Source: Fragum whitleyi
Taxonomy: Eukaryota; Mollusca; Bivalvia; Cardiida; Cardiidae
Length of the DNA stretch: 64,000 bases
Direction of reading: 5' to 3'
Assembly: GCA_948146395.1 (NCBI GenBank)
Contig: OX411543.1
Span: 18,799,363 to 18,863,362, forward strand
Positions 34,340 through 45,282 of the stretch are shown one piece after another (position 1 is the stretch's first letter; each line of letters begins with the position of its first letter). The position numbers and the translations under genes are program-made. The notes beneath the pieces are model-generated. The model did no database searches, was not told where the DNA came from, and saw only the letters and a program-made list of their open reading frames with translations.

Positions 34340-36763
34340 GAAGCAGGTCAACTCGTACCCACGGCATCTCGTACCAAAGTCAACTCGTACCCATTTTAGT
34401 CAACTCGTACCCGAATTTTGGTCAACTCGTACCCTTTCCAAAAATTATGGAGTCAACTCGTACCCATTTTTTCCCTATTAAAATAAGAAAACTTTATTAC
34501 TTAGGATATTATTTCATGTTGGACATCAGCCAGGTCAAAGACAAAAATAGTTTTTAATTAAAACAAGAATTAAAAAAATGGTCATGACGTAAATATTCAT
34601 GTGTTGTTTTTTTTTCAAAGTTTCAAAGTTTTTTTTCACAGCATATGTTTTCAAAGTCAGTCCGAAATTTCACTGTCTGCATATGTTTTCATTTACAGAG
34701 AGAGAAATCTCATGCTTTGGGCTTTTAAAATGCTGAATCTGATCCAGCAAGAATCATTGTCACCTTTATATAACACTGAATCTTTCATTTAATATATGTT
34801 TATCGGTCAGTAGTTATGGTTCACTCCTAATCAATGCATAAAGATATTAAGTGTCAATTTTCTTTTGTCGATTGCAACCCTTTTTCAGCAGACTGAGAAT
34901 AATGACAGTGGGACAAAATATCCAAAGAAAGACGTAATAATTCTTTATTCGATAGTATTTATTCTTTGATGATAATGAATAATAAAAAGTAAAAATAACT
35001 TTAAATAGATAACTTTAGTTTGTCTTATTCATTTTTTTTTGCAATTTAAACACATTTATGAAAATATAAAATTTCTTTTAAAAACATAATCATATAGTTA
35101 TGTAGTTTTTTGGTTATTATAAAGTACAAATTAAAGTTGCGTTGTTTTCTTCCAGTATCGCTCAAGGATTTCCCACATCCTAATGTATAAAGCAGGCTGA
35201 TACTTACCTTTGGTGTCTATTTGTGTTCAGAAAAAAAGCAGGAGAAGGATTTAAAAAAATATCAAATGCTTAAATATTTACTAGAGTAATAATCGTCCAA
35301 AATTCAATGAACATTGGTAATTCTTTTCTATTCATTTTTTCTTAATAGTTTCGTAATTTTGGATAAAAAGATAGTAACCACGTTTCGCATATAAAATACG
35401 GGTATTTAATTTTCTGTCAGTGGTAGCTGAAAACTTCGTAGCTACAACTTCTAATATCATGCATGCGATCTCTCTTTGACATCCGATTTGAAAAAAATTT
35501 TGATAATCAGTGTTTAAGATAAAAACATAGAAGCAAAGTTATTAAAATCTGGGTAAATAACATGTATGCAGTCACGACCGTCGCTAACATAAAAAGGATA
35601 AAAAGCGGCTTTTCCCGATCTTCAATAAATCTCGTAAATCAATCCCAGTTCATCCAAATAATGTATCATCAGGATTTTTGGTATTCGTTGAAGATGTTGC
35701 AAGAATTTTATACTATTAAGTATTTGGTGGAAAAAAAATGGGAAGTTTACATCAAAATAGTCTGGGCATTTTTTTCTCAAATCAGGGGATGGGCGATTAT
35801 TAGAATAGTCAACTTTTACCGAATATCGGTCTTAAAATGGCCAATTTTGGGCGGTGTTTTAGGGCATGGGCGATTAGAATAAATACGGTATTTCAAAATA
35901 AATGAATGGACAAAACACCGTAACATCAGCTTGACTAAGCTGCAGTTGCGATGTAATGATCAAATAGTTATACAAACAATATATTGTATAATAAAAAAAA
36001 ATTGTGTAATTTTAAAATAGTGTAACCACCGTATCTTTCAACTTTCGTTACGACGTTATGAAAATACACCGACGATACGTGACTTGCATAATTAGGAAAT
36101 GGTTAATCTGATTTTATTTCAGTGGATAGAAAACTTGAGTTCCACTTTCTTTGACTTACTTAAATTATATAGAGATATTTTTGTCTTAATTGAAATTTAA
36201 CATGTATTCAATGTCAAAGAACTTTTTATGAAGAATATATAATTACAATAACAGAGAGTTTAAATCTAGATGAGCAATTACATACAGCCCATTATTACTT
36301 ACCTGCTTCTTACAAAATAACTCTTTGTTCTTCTGAGGTGTTAGCTATCAAAATTATCGGACAACTAAATTAAATTTGTTTTTTCGAACTGATTAGGATA
36401 ATATATTCACCAAAAAACTCAATTACACAAACAGTTAACAGAATCATTAATATCAACAATTAAAGTTAAATCTTCGTCCCTGTAACACTCTTTTATCACC
36501 TTACAATTTATAGCATTTTCTTCACAACAAAAACTTATCCAAATATCTGAAGATATATTATAGATATATTATAATTAAAATATTTTTCTTGGAAGGAGTG
36601 TCTATTTATGACTTGTTTTTTTCAATAAAAAAAATTGGGTACGAGTTGACTCCATAATTTTTGGAAAGGGTACGAGTTGACCAAAATTTGGGTACGAGTT
36701 GACCAAAATGGGTACGAGTTGACTTTGGTACGAGTTGCCGTGGGTACGAGTTGACTGTAAGCC
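34340..36763. mobile_element. Foldback/MULE-like element with GTCAACTCGTACC-array TIRs (2424 bp)
   Basis: Each end is an array of about five copies of GTCAACTCGTACC (left 34346-34466; inverted right 36637-36754). The 10-bp sequence TTTGCTCTAG flanks both sides (34330-34339 and 36764-36773). The host frame confirms it: the LINE A endonuclease reads ...HHNLEQ on one side and LEQMVKIPTRQ on the other, so the target codons are duplicated. The interior has no transposase and contains a MITE-like repeat at 35273-35891. Confidence 0.85.
35273..35891. mobile_element. Dispersed repeat shared with 16650-17285, copy 2, probably a MITE
   Basis: The complement of its right end (CCGTATTTATTCTAATCGCCC) resembles its left end (TATTTACTAGAGTAATAATCG), giving imperfect terminal inverted repeats. 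The interior is collinear with 16650-17285. It sits inside the 34340-36763 element. Confidence 0.6.
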
Positions 36764-36773
36764 TTTGCTCTAG

Positions 36774-37235
36774 ATTGTGATGGGACATATTTTCAAGGAA
36801 ATCTGCGTAGAAGGATCTATTCTTGCAGTTATCTTTAATGGATTCCCTGTCCCAATCAATGTCGGGAAGGTTGAAATCACCCAGAAGCCAAACAATACTG
36901 TCTTTTGGGATCTTATGGAGGGAGGACCACAATTCTTTGAGAGATGACGTGTCCAATTCATGGGGCTTATAAAAGGTTCCAACAAAGATATTGCGGATGC
37001 CTGGTAGGCTGATTTTGGACCAAGAAATGTTACAGCTTGTTTCTAATTCAGGCTGGTCTTGGCTAAATAGGGATTTGCTAATAGCTACTATTACACCTCC
37101 TCCTTGGCCGTCACATCTATCATCCCTGTATATGTTAAAATTGAGGTTGTCAGGGAAGATTTCGGAGGAGCATGTTTCAGGTTTTAACCATGTCTCAGTG
37201 AGACAGACAATATCGGGCTTTACCTGCTCAATTAC
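36774..37235 (-). pseudogene. LINE A, 5' part: endonuclease domain
   Basis: Minus strand, part of frame 37244-36606. It reads as the apurinic-type endonuclease of a LINE ORF2 (PDIVCLTETWLKPE, GGGVIVAISK, GTFYKPH, LLGDFNLPDIDW). The N-terminal part of the domain and ORF1 are missing: LINE A is 5'-truncated exactly where it joins LINE B at about 37235. Confidence 0.85.
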
Positions 37236-37700
37236 TTGATGCAACAGCTACGATTGGATCTGAAGCCATGCTGGAAATTACTAAGGACGTTATAGTTATC
37301 AAAGTAAGCCATAATGTTTGAAACAAGTATGTGTTCCATAATCTTAGAGGCCACACATGTAAGGGAAATAGGCCTGTAGTTGCTTGTTTTGTTTTTAGGG
37401 CCCTTTTTAAAAACTGGAGCAATATTTGCATTTTTCCAATCGTCCGGCACTGTGCCAGTATCTAGGGAAAGTTTGAAAATAAAAGTGAGCATAGGGTAGA
37501 TTTCATAATGTAATTCTTTAAATAATCTGGGGGAAATTTTGTCAGGTCCACTGGCTTTATTAGGATTGAGGTTCTCTAATAATTTGTTTACACCTTCTGG
37601 GGAGATGTTGATCTTTGTCATACATGGCTGTGACAATGATGTGAGTTATTCTTTGCATGTCTGGGCAAGGCTAAGGGGCTGTCGTTTTTGTGATATTTTA
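37236..37700 (-). pseudogene. LINE B, 5' part: start of the RT domain
   Basis: Minus strand frame 37636-37232 carries NPNKASGPDKISPRLFKEL, VPDDWKNANIAPVFKKG and NYRPISLTCVASK. It stops being LINE B after HGFRSNRSC, and the next residues of that same protein are found at 31905 (ESQLISFTQEIF). LINE A is therefore inserted between the two. The LINE B 5' end abuts the right terminus of element E. Confidence 0.8.
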
Positions 37701-37729
37701 GGGTAAACATGACCCATTTTACCACAGTA

Positions 37730-39355
37730 GCGACAATAAAAAGGCGGGAAAAATAGTGTTACAGTTCGAATTGGTTTTTATTTGCATACCTCCACACCCC
37801 TGTTAATCAAATTTCATTGAGCAACCTCAAGTTCTTTGATCCTGAATTGTCATGCGTTCCTGTGAAAAGTTTGACTGCTAATTTCAGAAAATATTCACAT
37901 AGAAAGAACTTTATTCTTTGAAAATTTCATTCAACGACGACTTTTTTCACCCAAGTTTTTCTATGGAATTCCAGTGAGTGATATAAATCAATCATTTATG
38001 TTAATTAAATAAAAATATCGAAAATTGAAAGTTGATAGTGCTCCCGGTTATAGAGACGCTCATTGAGTTTTAATAAAGCTCCAGATTCAATGATGAATAT
38101 GCCGATATATTGAAAGGATATTTCTCATCAAAAGTAATATGACCAGATTGAATAATCAAATTGGACCATTGTACCTACATATGACTAGGTGTTTTGTGTT
38201 AGTTTACAGACAAGTACCTAAAATATCACAAGTATCTGGAGCCCTGAATTCCTTTTATTTCAACATAAGACCCTTCAGGCAAAAAGGGACCATTTGCATA
38301 GTGTGCAAAGTGTTGTCCCTAGTTATTCTGCGCAGATTGCACGGGTGACAGGCTAAGTAAGGTCAATACTAGATACTATAACATATCCCTCCTTTGATCA
38401 TTCGCAAGCCAAGGGTTCTAACTCCACTATGTTCGTTACGAACATAGGAATGAACATAGTGGAGTTAAAACCCTTGGCTTGTGAAGATGTCCTTTGATAG
38501 TCTGATGTGGGAGGCCTCGACCATCAGCATAACAGAGAGAGGGGTAAATTATTGCAGCTAGTTTGATACTTATTACAATTTGCTGAATTTACCATGATTA
38601 TAACATGCCATTTCTCCTTTTCCCTTAATATTTTCCACCACAAAGGGTTGTTTGATTTCAAGGCGTTGGAGATTTTTTTATTTTCATTGTCAACTGTAAT
38701 CTCTTTTTAACTTTTGACCAATTCAAGTATAAACTGTGAAAATATGAATAGGCACTGGGATAAAGAAACTGTTAGTTTCAATTTTGGATGCTACCTATTT
38801 CATTGTAATGTCGGATGTGACTAGTCAAAAATTAGCATCGCATTCAAAGGACAGAAATCTGTACCAATGAAACTGACAGAGGACTTGATTTTAAGCTCAT
38901 CTGTTATTGGAGATAACCAAAAATATTGCTATAGCCTTAGCCACATTGACCTTGTTGTTGCCATCATCATTGTTGTTGTTGTTGTACAAAAACCTTGGCA
39001 TTTTGTGATATCTCTTGCCAAGTGAATGCTTTCAGTAGCAACTGGCTGCTGAAAGCTTTCACTTGGAACCTGACACACATGTTCACCATCAAAGGTTCAA
39101 CCTAAACTATCAAGGGGGATAACACTGGATGAACTATTAAATAAAGGTGATTTATGCCCTATTTCTTTCCTTAGATTTTTTATCCACTTTCCAGCACCCA
39201 AAAGCCAAACATACGCACCCATAGGTGGTGCTTTATTTTTTATTCAAAACCATGATGAATATAATTATTTAACCAATATTTACAGGATTTGACACTTTTG
39301 AGTTTTGGCCATAGGACTTACTGGTGCTATTTTTAGGGGTAAAACACAACCACTA
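37730..39355. other. Intergenic with a 33-bp-arm hairpin and a dispersed repeat
   Basis: At 38403-38483, CGCAAGCCAAGGGTT and AACTCCACTATGTTC pair with their complements downstream, forming a hairpin MITE. At about 38920-39260, sequence is collinear with 42735-42965 (ATTGCTATAGCC, TTTGTGATATCTC, CACTTGGAAC-TG-CACACATG, CCAGCA), a decayed repeat probably related to the Helitron-like modules. No gene seen. Confidence 0.5.
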
Positions 39356-39485
39356 CAGGGTTCCACACTAAAGGGGGGGGGGGGATCCAGGAGTCTGAGA
39401 CTCCTTATTCACCAGTTGGGGCTCCATCCAAGTAAGGAGTCTGATGGACTCCAATGGTCATTTTAGAATATTTGGAAAAATAAAT
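39356..39485. mobile_element. Partial hAT-type element, CAGGGTTC-ACACT family
   Basis: It starts CAGGGTTCCACACT and continues AGGAGTCTGAGACTCC and AAGGAGTCTGATGGACTCC. These match the complement of the right arm of the element at 57097-57851. The other end was not found. A run of 12 or more G interrupts it. Confidence 0.6.
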
Positions 39486-39704
39486 ACACAGAGCAGTCTG
39501 AGCCTCCTTTCTAACTCTTACCAAATTTGTAGATATTTGCACATATGTGAAGCCTGATCTTACTCTTAACCACCTGATTTTCCTTTTTAAACCAGAAAAT
39601 GTATCAAAAAACAAAATTTCAAAATGCCTTACAATAATGGCTGGAAAATTTACTAGTACTTGCGCCGAATGTGTGGGCCAATGAAAGAACTAAGATTGAT
39701 AGCT

Positions 39705-39775
39705 GCTCCCGGGAATTGAGCTCAGGACTTTTGGGTTAAGAGGCTGACACTCTACCTCTAGACCACGGACACCAT
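39705..39775 (-). other. tRNA-like pseudogene or SINE head
   Basis: On the minus strand TGGTCTAGAGGTAGAGTGTC resembles the D-arm and A box of a tRNA. GAGCTCAATTCCCGGGAGC resembles the T-arm and B box about 40 bases later. The acceptor stem does not pair well and no SINE body is recognised. Confidence 0.45.
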
Positions 39776-39794
39776 GGTAAGATTGGAGGAGTCA

Positions 39795-40537
39795 GGACTG
39801 TAAGGAACGGACAATTACCCTCCCGGACGATTGCCCTCCCGAATGATTGCCCCCTGGACGATTGCCCTCCGGACAATATCCATAAAGTAGCAACCCGGAA
39901 AATAGCCCTCCCTATGTTATTCTTCCATTCTTCACTTTTGTTTGGAATTTTTTGTTCCTTATTTAATTTTTCATTTTTTTTTTTTTGTTCATTTGAAGTT
40001 CATTTATAAAAGAAATAGAAATTGTCCCACTTACTCTAGAACTCACATTCAACAAAACTGATACTCACATTTCTGGGACCGAGGTAATAAAGCTTTTCAC
40101 ATTCTCAATTCAAAATTTTCTCAACTTTCAATTTGAGACTAAAACCGTAATTCTATTTCAATACTCATTTTGATGATTCTACATAAAGGATAATATTAAT
40201 AAGTTGTTTTGAATAACAACTTGGTAATATTATCCTTCATTTTCATACATTTATTCAAATTCAAATAAGTTTGAGAAATTTTTCAGTTGTGCCTGAGAAA
40301 AGTTTTATAACCTCAGGTCCTAAAAGTGCTAAAATAATCGATGCATATCCCAGAAGTAACATCCAAAAGGAAATTACTATGGCTGTAGCATATCCATCAA
40401 AATAATATATCTTGATATCAGGGGAGGGCAATTGTCCGGGAGGGCAATTGTCCTGGAGGGCAATTGTCCAGGAGGGCAATTGTCCTGGGGGCATCATCCG
40501 GGAGGGCAATCATCCGGGAGGGCAATTGTCCTACACT
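39795..40537. mobile_element. TIR element with GGACAATTGCCCTCC arrays, copy 1
   Basis: The left end holds several direct copies of GGACGATTGCCCTCCC-type 16-mers (39807-39870). The right end holds six or more inverted copies of GGGAGGGCAATTGTCC (40432-40532). The interior has a hairpin at 40180-40245 (AAGGATAATATTA / TAATATTATCCTT). A second copy is at 52661-53427. No transposase; target duplication not resolved. Confidence 0.8.
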
Positions 40538-40573
40538 CTTCACCCTCTGTAATACTGTATGATTTCTAAAAGC

Positions 40574-40709
40574 CAGCCCTGCGTTAAAGGATAAGCAAAG
40601 GGTACAAACTGTTTGCAAACTTTATCCTGCTTTGCATGCAAGAGCACATGCAAAGCAGGTATCATTTTCAAACAGTTTGCAATGTTTGGTCATCTTGTAC
40701 GTAGGGCTG
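40574..40709. mobile_element. Hairpin MITE, CAGCCCTGCGTT family, copy 2
   Basis: Ends CAGCCCTGCGT / ACGTAGGGCTG. Almost the whole 136 bp folds back (CAAACTGTTTGCAAAC and CCTGCTTTGCATG against their complements). Related to 6737-6872. Confidence 0.75.
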
Positions 40710-41165
40710 ATTTTTTTTATGAGAACAAGTCCAGTAACCCAATATGTAGGTATATGATTTAATCATTACTGCAGTTATCTACCTTTTTTTCTCATAATTC
40801 TATCCCTTGGGATGAATGTCAGTGTAGGGTAGAGCTTTTGATAGATATAGCAGGTATCAATCAGAATGATATTGGAAAAAGAAAGTAATTTAAATAACAC
40901 ACAATTTATAGATTAGGGATCAACACTAAGTCCTTAAGCTAGAGACCTGTGTCAATTTAAGTGAGGACGGGTGAAAGCTAAAAATATTCATATTTTCTGA
41001 ATATTCAGGCTTATATTGATTGATTTATATCATTATTTAAACATGCTATTTAAAGAAAAAGAAGCACTTTCTCATACTCAGACAGTTTTTCTCTTCCCAA
41101 AGAAAAATATTGTAAAAAAAGAAAATGCTTTTCATAAAGTATTTTAGTCTTTCCCTAACATTTTT

Positions 41166-41469
41166 ATGCCCCCGTATCGAGAGATCGGGGGCATATTGTT
41201 TTACACAATCATGTCTGTCTGTCTGTCTGTCTGTCCGTCCGTCTGTCTGTCTGTCCGTCTGTCCGTCTGTCCGAAAACTTAACCCGAAAACTTAACCTTT
41301 GCCTTTTCTCCAAAAGTATTTGACAAACAAAGCTGTACACCAAAGTCAAGGTCATGTGACAAGGTCAAGTTCATGTGACAAGTTCAAGGTCATTTGTCAA
41401 GGCCAAACTTTAAAAAAAAAAAAAAAAAATGCTGTTCCGGGGGCATTCATGTTTCACAAACACATCTTG
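41166..41469 (+). mobile_element. Helitron-like element, ATGCCCCC family, short complete copy
   Basis: The 5' end is the hairpin ATGCCCCCG / CGGGGGCAT, followed by a GTCTGTCTGTCC microsatellite (41217-41275), then AAAACTTAACC and GTCAAGGTCATGTGAC repeats. The 3' part repeats GGGGGCAT, then a small hairpin TGTTTCACAAACA, then CATCTTGTTT. Asymmetric inverted repeats, a 3' hairpin and no coding fit Helentron-type non-autonomous elements. Confidence 0.7.
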
Positions 41470-41711
41470 TTTCTTTCCAACCCTTCATTCATTTCATTAG
41501 AAAAAGATGACATACCTAGTTCTGATACTTTGAAGGATCTTTTCTCTTGCTGGTATTTCTTTAGCTTTTTGCCTTTTCTTCCTCATGCAGGCTTAATTAC
41601 ACTTTAAAAACTAACAAGGAAATGACAAGTCAGAATAATATTTTAGACAAAAAAATGTCTCAAGCAAACCAGGATACTTGCCCCAAGAACACCATCGACA
41701 TACCACAAAAG

Positions 41712-42049
41712 TAGGGCTTGTGCTAGTGTTGGTAATTAGGGAGTCATTGTACCCTTGACGATCAATTTCAAGGGGTCAAAACAAATGTTAAAGGGGTCAA
41801 AAGAAGAAAAAGAGCTGACTATGATTAAGAATTTTTTCAGTTTAAGAGTCATTTGACCTTTTTTTGTAAAGAAATGAAGTATAAGCAATTGATATGTAAA
41901 ATCTAAGTTAGTATCAGAAGCATCTTAAAAAGTTTTGACCCTTAGAAATTTCTTCCAAGGGGGTCATGATGACCCCCTTGGAAGAAATTTCTAAGGGTCA
42001 AAATGAGATATTATCAGAACCCTGGTTTAAAGATCAAACACGAGCCCTG
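41712..42049. mobile_element. MITE with AGGGCTTGTG ends and a 71-bp palindrome, copy 1
   Basis: Ends TAGGGCTTGTG / CACGAGCCCTG are flanked by CAAAAG on both sides (41706-41711 and 42050-42055). Inside, 41933-42003 is a palindrome with two perfect 34-bp arms and a 3-base loop. A diverged second copy lies at 42314-42649. Confidence 0.8.
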
Positions 42050-42313
42050 CAAAAGCACAGTGCAATTACTGTAGCATCCTTCCATCAGTGTGGCAAAAGC
42101 ATCATAGGAGTGCAGTGAATGGCAGTTAGAAATGGCAGTGAGAATGCAATTCATCATTGTAGCAGCTCAGTAGAAACACAAATGGAGGGTTTGGGAGGGC
42201 TATGGCAATGCCATGAATACAGTGACAAGTTGACAGAGGCCAGTTCCGTTTTTTCCCCCTAAATTGATTGTTTTCGAGCAATCCAACTGCAATCTGAATT
42301 GCGCTTGATCACT

Positions 42314-42649
42314 GTAGCATGTGCTAGTGTTGGAAATTAGGCAGTCATTGACCCCTTAACCATTTAACTCTGGGAGTCAAAACAGATTTTGAAGGGTCAA
42401 AAGAGCAGAAGAACAAATCATGAGATGAATTCTTTAGGTTTAATAGTCAATTGACCTTTTCTTGTAAAGAGAGGAAGCAATCAATTGATTTGTACAATTA
42501 TAGAAAGCATCAAAAAGTTTTGACCCTTAGAAAATTATCTGAAGGGGGTCACAATGACCCCTTTGAGAGAAATTTCTAAGAGTTAAAATAAGACATTATC
42601 AGATTTGTGAGGGTCAAAACCCTGGATTTAGGGTCAAACACAAGCCCTG
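42314..42649. mobile_element. MITE with AGGGCTTGTG ends, diverged copy 2
   Basis: Collinear with 41712-42049 (GTGCTAGTGTTGG near the start, GTTTTGACCCTTAGAAA, AAGGGGGTCA / TGACCCCTTT, CACAAGCCCTGG at the end). The palindrome has decayed here. The left terminal repeat is degraded. Confidence 0.7.
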
Positions 42650-42659
42650 GCTCTTTAAA

Positions 42660-44389
42660 AATTTGAGGTCATGTGAGTCTTGAGTAGTTGACTCATGATA
42701 TGCCACTGCTAAATCTGCTATGGTTGAATTTCAGAGAAAACCCGAGGTATTGCTATAGCCTTGGTTTGGCCATCTTTGTGCAAAAACTTTGACATTTGTG
42801 ATATCTCTGGTTCCACTGAAGGAATTCACTTGGAACTTGGCACACATGTAACTCTAGATGCTCTTTCGGTAAATAATGCCCTTTTTTTACCTAGATTTTT
42901 TCACCATCCAGCAATCGACAGCCGAGCGTAGGCACCCGTAGGCAGTGCTCTTCTTTATCATAAGCATCATTAACACAATTTCAAATCAAATATATACATT
43001 AACATTTATTATTGCTCCATGCTTTGAAGCTTTGATGGATGTATGTATTATAGGTTTACAAATTATCCTGTAGATGTTTCTACAGGCAGTGACAAAGAAT
43101 GGTAAATTACTTTTCTGTACCTGTTGGAGGGCTTCGGATATCCTCCCTGTAATTCTAAATAAAAACAACAATATGTTGGATGCAGATCCATAAACCAAAT
43201 GTGAAAATAACCCTTTCCTGCATAGGACTGGTTCAAAAATTTTTTTAAGTGAAACCAGCCTTTGCAGTACAAAATGGTATGGGAAAAGGAGAAATTGCTT
43301 TTTACAAACCATTTTTTTTTCCAAATCTTTTAAATGAGCTTCAGCCCCTGGCTTGGCAGAATTTCTTTCAACATTTGACAAAGGTAGATGTGACACAATT
43401 CATTATTTTTTTATAGTATGCCGAGTTTAATAAGTTCCGGGAGTGAAATAACCCATTGAATATTTTTGGTATCACACAAGTGTTATTACACTAGTGGAAT
43501 AACTATACAAATGAGCTAAGACCAAAGAACAATGTTATATTTTTTGCTAGGAAAATGACGTCATAATGGATTCACTGATATCATTTCCCAAACGGCGTTA
43601 TAAGTTTCGCAGAATAACATCAATTGATAAATATCGTAATTTTCTCATGTAATCACCAAATTCTGGTCATATTATAAATAGAATATCAAATTTGTGCTAA
43701 TAAAATACCGAATTATTAAACTCATCATCTATAAACAGATAAAAACATGGCTGTGCCGAGTGTTTATCTGTTTATAGATGACTTGTTTAATAAATTTGGT
43801 ATTCAAGAAATGGATGCAACTGTATCATTTTAAAAGAGATATTTTTAATGAAATTTCATTTCATGATTAAGTTCAAACCCTCCACAACTTTTCATATAAT
43901 GTTTGACAAAAGTCCTTGTAACACAGGTCTATTTTATCTCCTACAAGTTGGTGTATGATAATTAGTGTACCAAAATGAGCAGCTGTGTGGTAAAAGACTG
44001 GAAACCATGGGTAGGTGCACCAGCACCACAGTATAAATGCAATAATGTTGAAATTAGCACTAAACCCCTGATAAACAGACACACATATCAAAGATGAAAG
44101 ACAAAAATATACATTTCCAACACAGCTTTCTACGTCCTCTGAAACAAACGGCCATCTGAGATATACTAAGTCTTGTCTTCAAATGTGTTGAATGAAACTT
44201 TAAATGACTTCATTACAATGTCATCTTATTATTTTTTTTTTGCAGTATTTTTGATTCTTTCATCAGAGGGTTTCAAAAATTGGTTTATAATGTTAAAACA
44301 AAGTTGATAATGTGAGAAAAAAGAAACTGTAATGATATTCTGTATGAGAAAAGCTCAAGATGTTAACTCTGTCTAAAATAGAAACGTAA
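42660..44389. other. Repeat-derived intergenic sequence
   Basis: Contains the second copy of the 38920-39260 repeat (42735-42965) and a hairpin of about 45-bp arms at 43704-43803 (CATCTATAAACAGATAAA / TTTATCTGTTTATAGATG). A diverged SINE-like copy at 43870-44075 is related to 45040-45237. A 137-codon minus-strand frame at 42986-43396 overlaps repeats and is not convincing. Confidence 0.5.
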
Positions 44390-44618
44390 TTAACCCTTTG
44401 CTGTTTAATCCCTGCTTTTTACATGCCTGTGATTTTATGATTGAGAAAACATTGTGAAAAAAGAAGAAATTGCTTCTGACAAGCAATTTCTTTTTTTTCC
44501 ACACTATTTTCTACCCTACTGAATGGTTATTTTTCAACTTAAATCGACTTTAAATTTTCGTCTGCAAAACCTTTGAATTTGGACAGGTCTAAAATTTTGT
44601 AAAACAGGAAAGGGTTAA
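44390..44618. mobile_element. TTAA MITE with CCCTTT ends, copy 1
   Basis: Bounded by TTAA on both sides with inverted ends CCCTTTGCTGTTT / AAACAGGAAAGGG. A central hairpin AAGAAATTGCTT / AAGCAATTTCTT lies in the middle. TTAA plus CCCTTT fits piggyBac-type MITEs. The copy at 51088-51315 is in the opposite orientation. Confidence 0.75.
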
Positions 44619-44689
44619 GCTAGGAAGGCTTGCTTAACACTTGTCATTAAAGTGCTGTTCCAGGAATATTCCTACTTTGGCAGGAGGTT

Positions 44690-44785
44690 AAATGGTTATA
44701 TACAATAACCGTGGCTCAGCGCAAAACAGTTGTAACTACCTATATGTTTATAGGTAGTTACAACTGTATGGCACTGAGCCATGAA
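44690..44785. repeat. Hairpin repeat (GGCTCAG...CTGAGCC)
   Basis: AGTTGTAACTACCTATA pairs with TATAGGTAGTTACAACT around a short loop, with outer GGCTCAG / CTGAGCC also paired. A degraded relative is at 51788-51845. A small MITE. Confidence 0.65.
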
Positions 44786-45039
44786 TTTGTGCATCTTAGA
44801 TTCAACCTTTAAACTTAGATTTAGAAGTTAGAATTGCTTTTAAAGCCAGAAGAGTTTATAGATCATATTTACATGAATAAATACTGACTCATTATAAGTG
44901 CACTCAGTGCTTTTTGTACATTGATTTCAATGCAATTTTGCTAGGTTTTAATACAGCATGACATAGGTTAGTAAGATTTCTATTCTAGACTTGATAAAGA
45001 TCAGCTTGTCTCAAACAAAATCTCTTCTTTCTGACTATT

Positions 45040-45208
45040 TGTCTCTCACCAATGGGTTGATAATCGTAGACCTATGTGAGATAGCATCTGGAGGCTGGGA
45101 AAGGATGTGATGGTTGTACTTGTGAGAGAAAAACCAGGAATCCATTGTTAGGTGCCCCAGCCTCTGTGATATAACTGAAAAAATGTTGAAAGCCGCGTTA
45201 AACTCCAT

Positions 45209-45237
<29 letters not shown>
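45040..45237 (+). mobile_element. SINE-like repeat with (AATC)n tail
   Basis: The 3' part reads CTGTGATATAACTGAAA, then GTTGAAAGCCGCGTTAAACTCC, and ends in six AATC units. Repeats with this TTGAAAG-GCGTTAAAC-(AATC)n ending are common in mollusc genomes (recalled knowledge). No tRNA head is evident. Confidence 0.55.
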
Positions 45238-45239
<2 letters not shown>

Positions 45240-45282
45240 CTCCTAACAGATCTTATATTTATCAGGAGCTCTGTTGTTACAT

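Larger units (their letters stand above)
30354..37726. mobile_element. Short TIR element E, copy interrupted by nested insertions
   Basis: The left part (30354-30602) matches 19649-19838. The right terminus (37701-37726) matches 19838-19863. Everything between is inserted LINE and DNA transposon sequence. Ends TGTTGTAAAATCGGG and, inverted, TGTGGTAAAATGGGT. Immediate flanks allow a CACTG/TACTG start, so a CACTA-type origin is possible but not shown. Confidence 0.65.

Noticed and set aside
39705..39775. Functional tRNA gene
   Set aside because: A- and B-box-like words are present but the acceptor stem does not close, so it is a pseudogene or SINE head.
41217..41275. GTCTGTCC microsatellite considered as a CRISPR-like or regulatory array
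   Set aside because: It is the internal simple-repeat block that all the Helitron-like copies share; no spacers.
42986..43396. 137-codon minus-strand frame
   Set aside because: It overlaps hairpin and MITE-like sequence, has no splice context and no recognisable motif.
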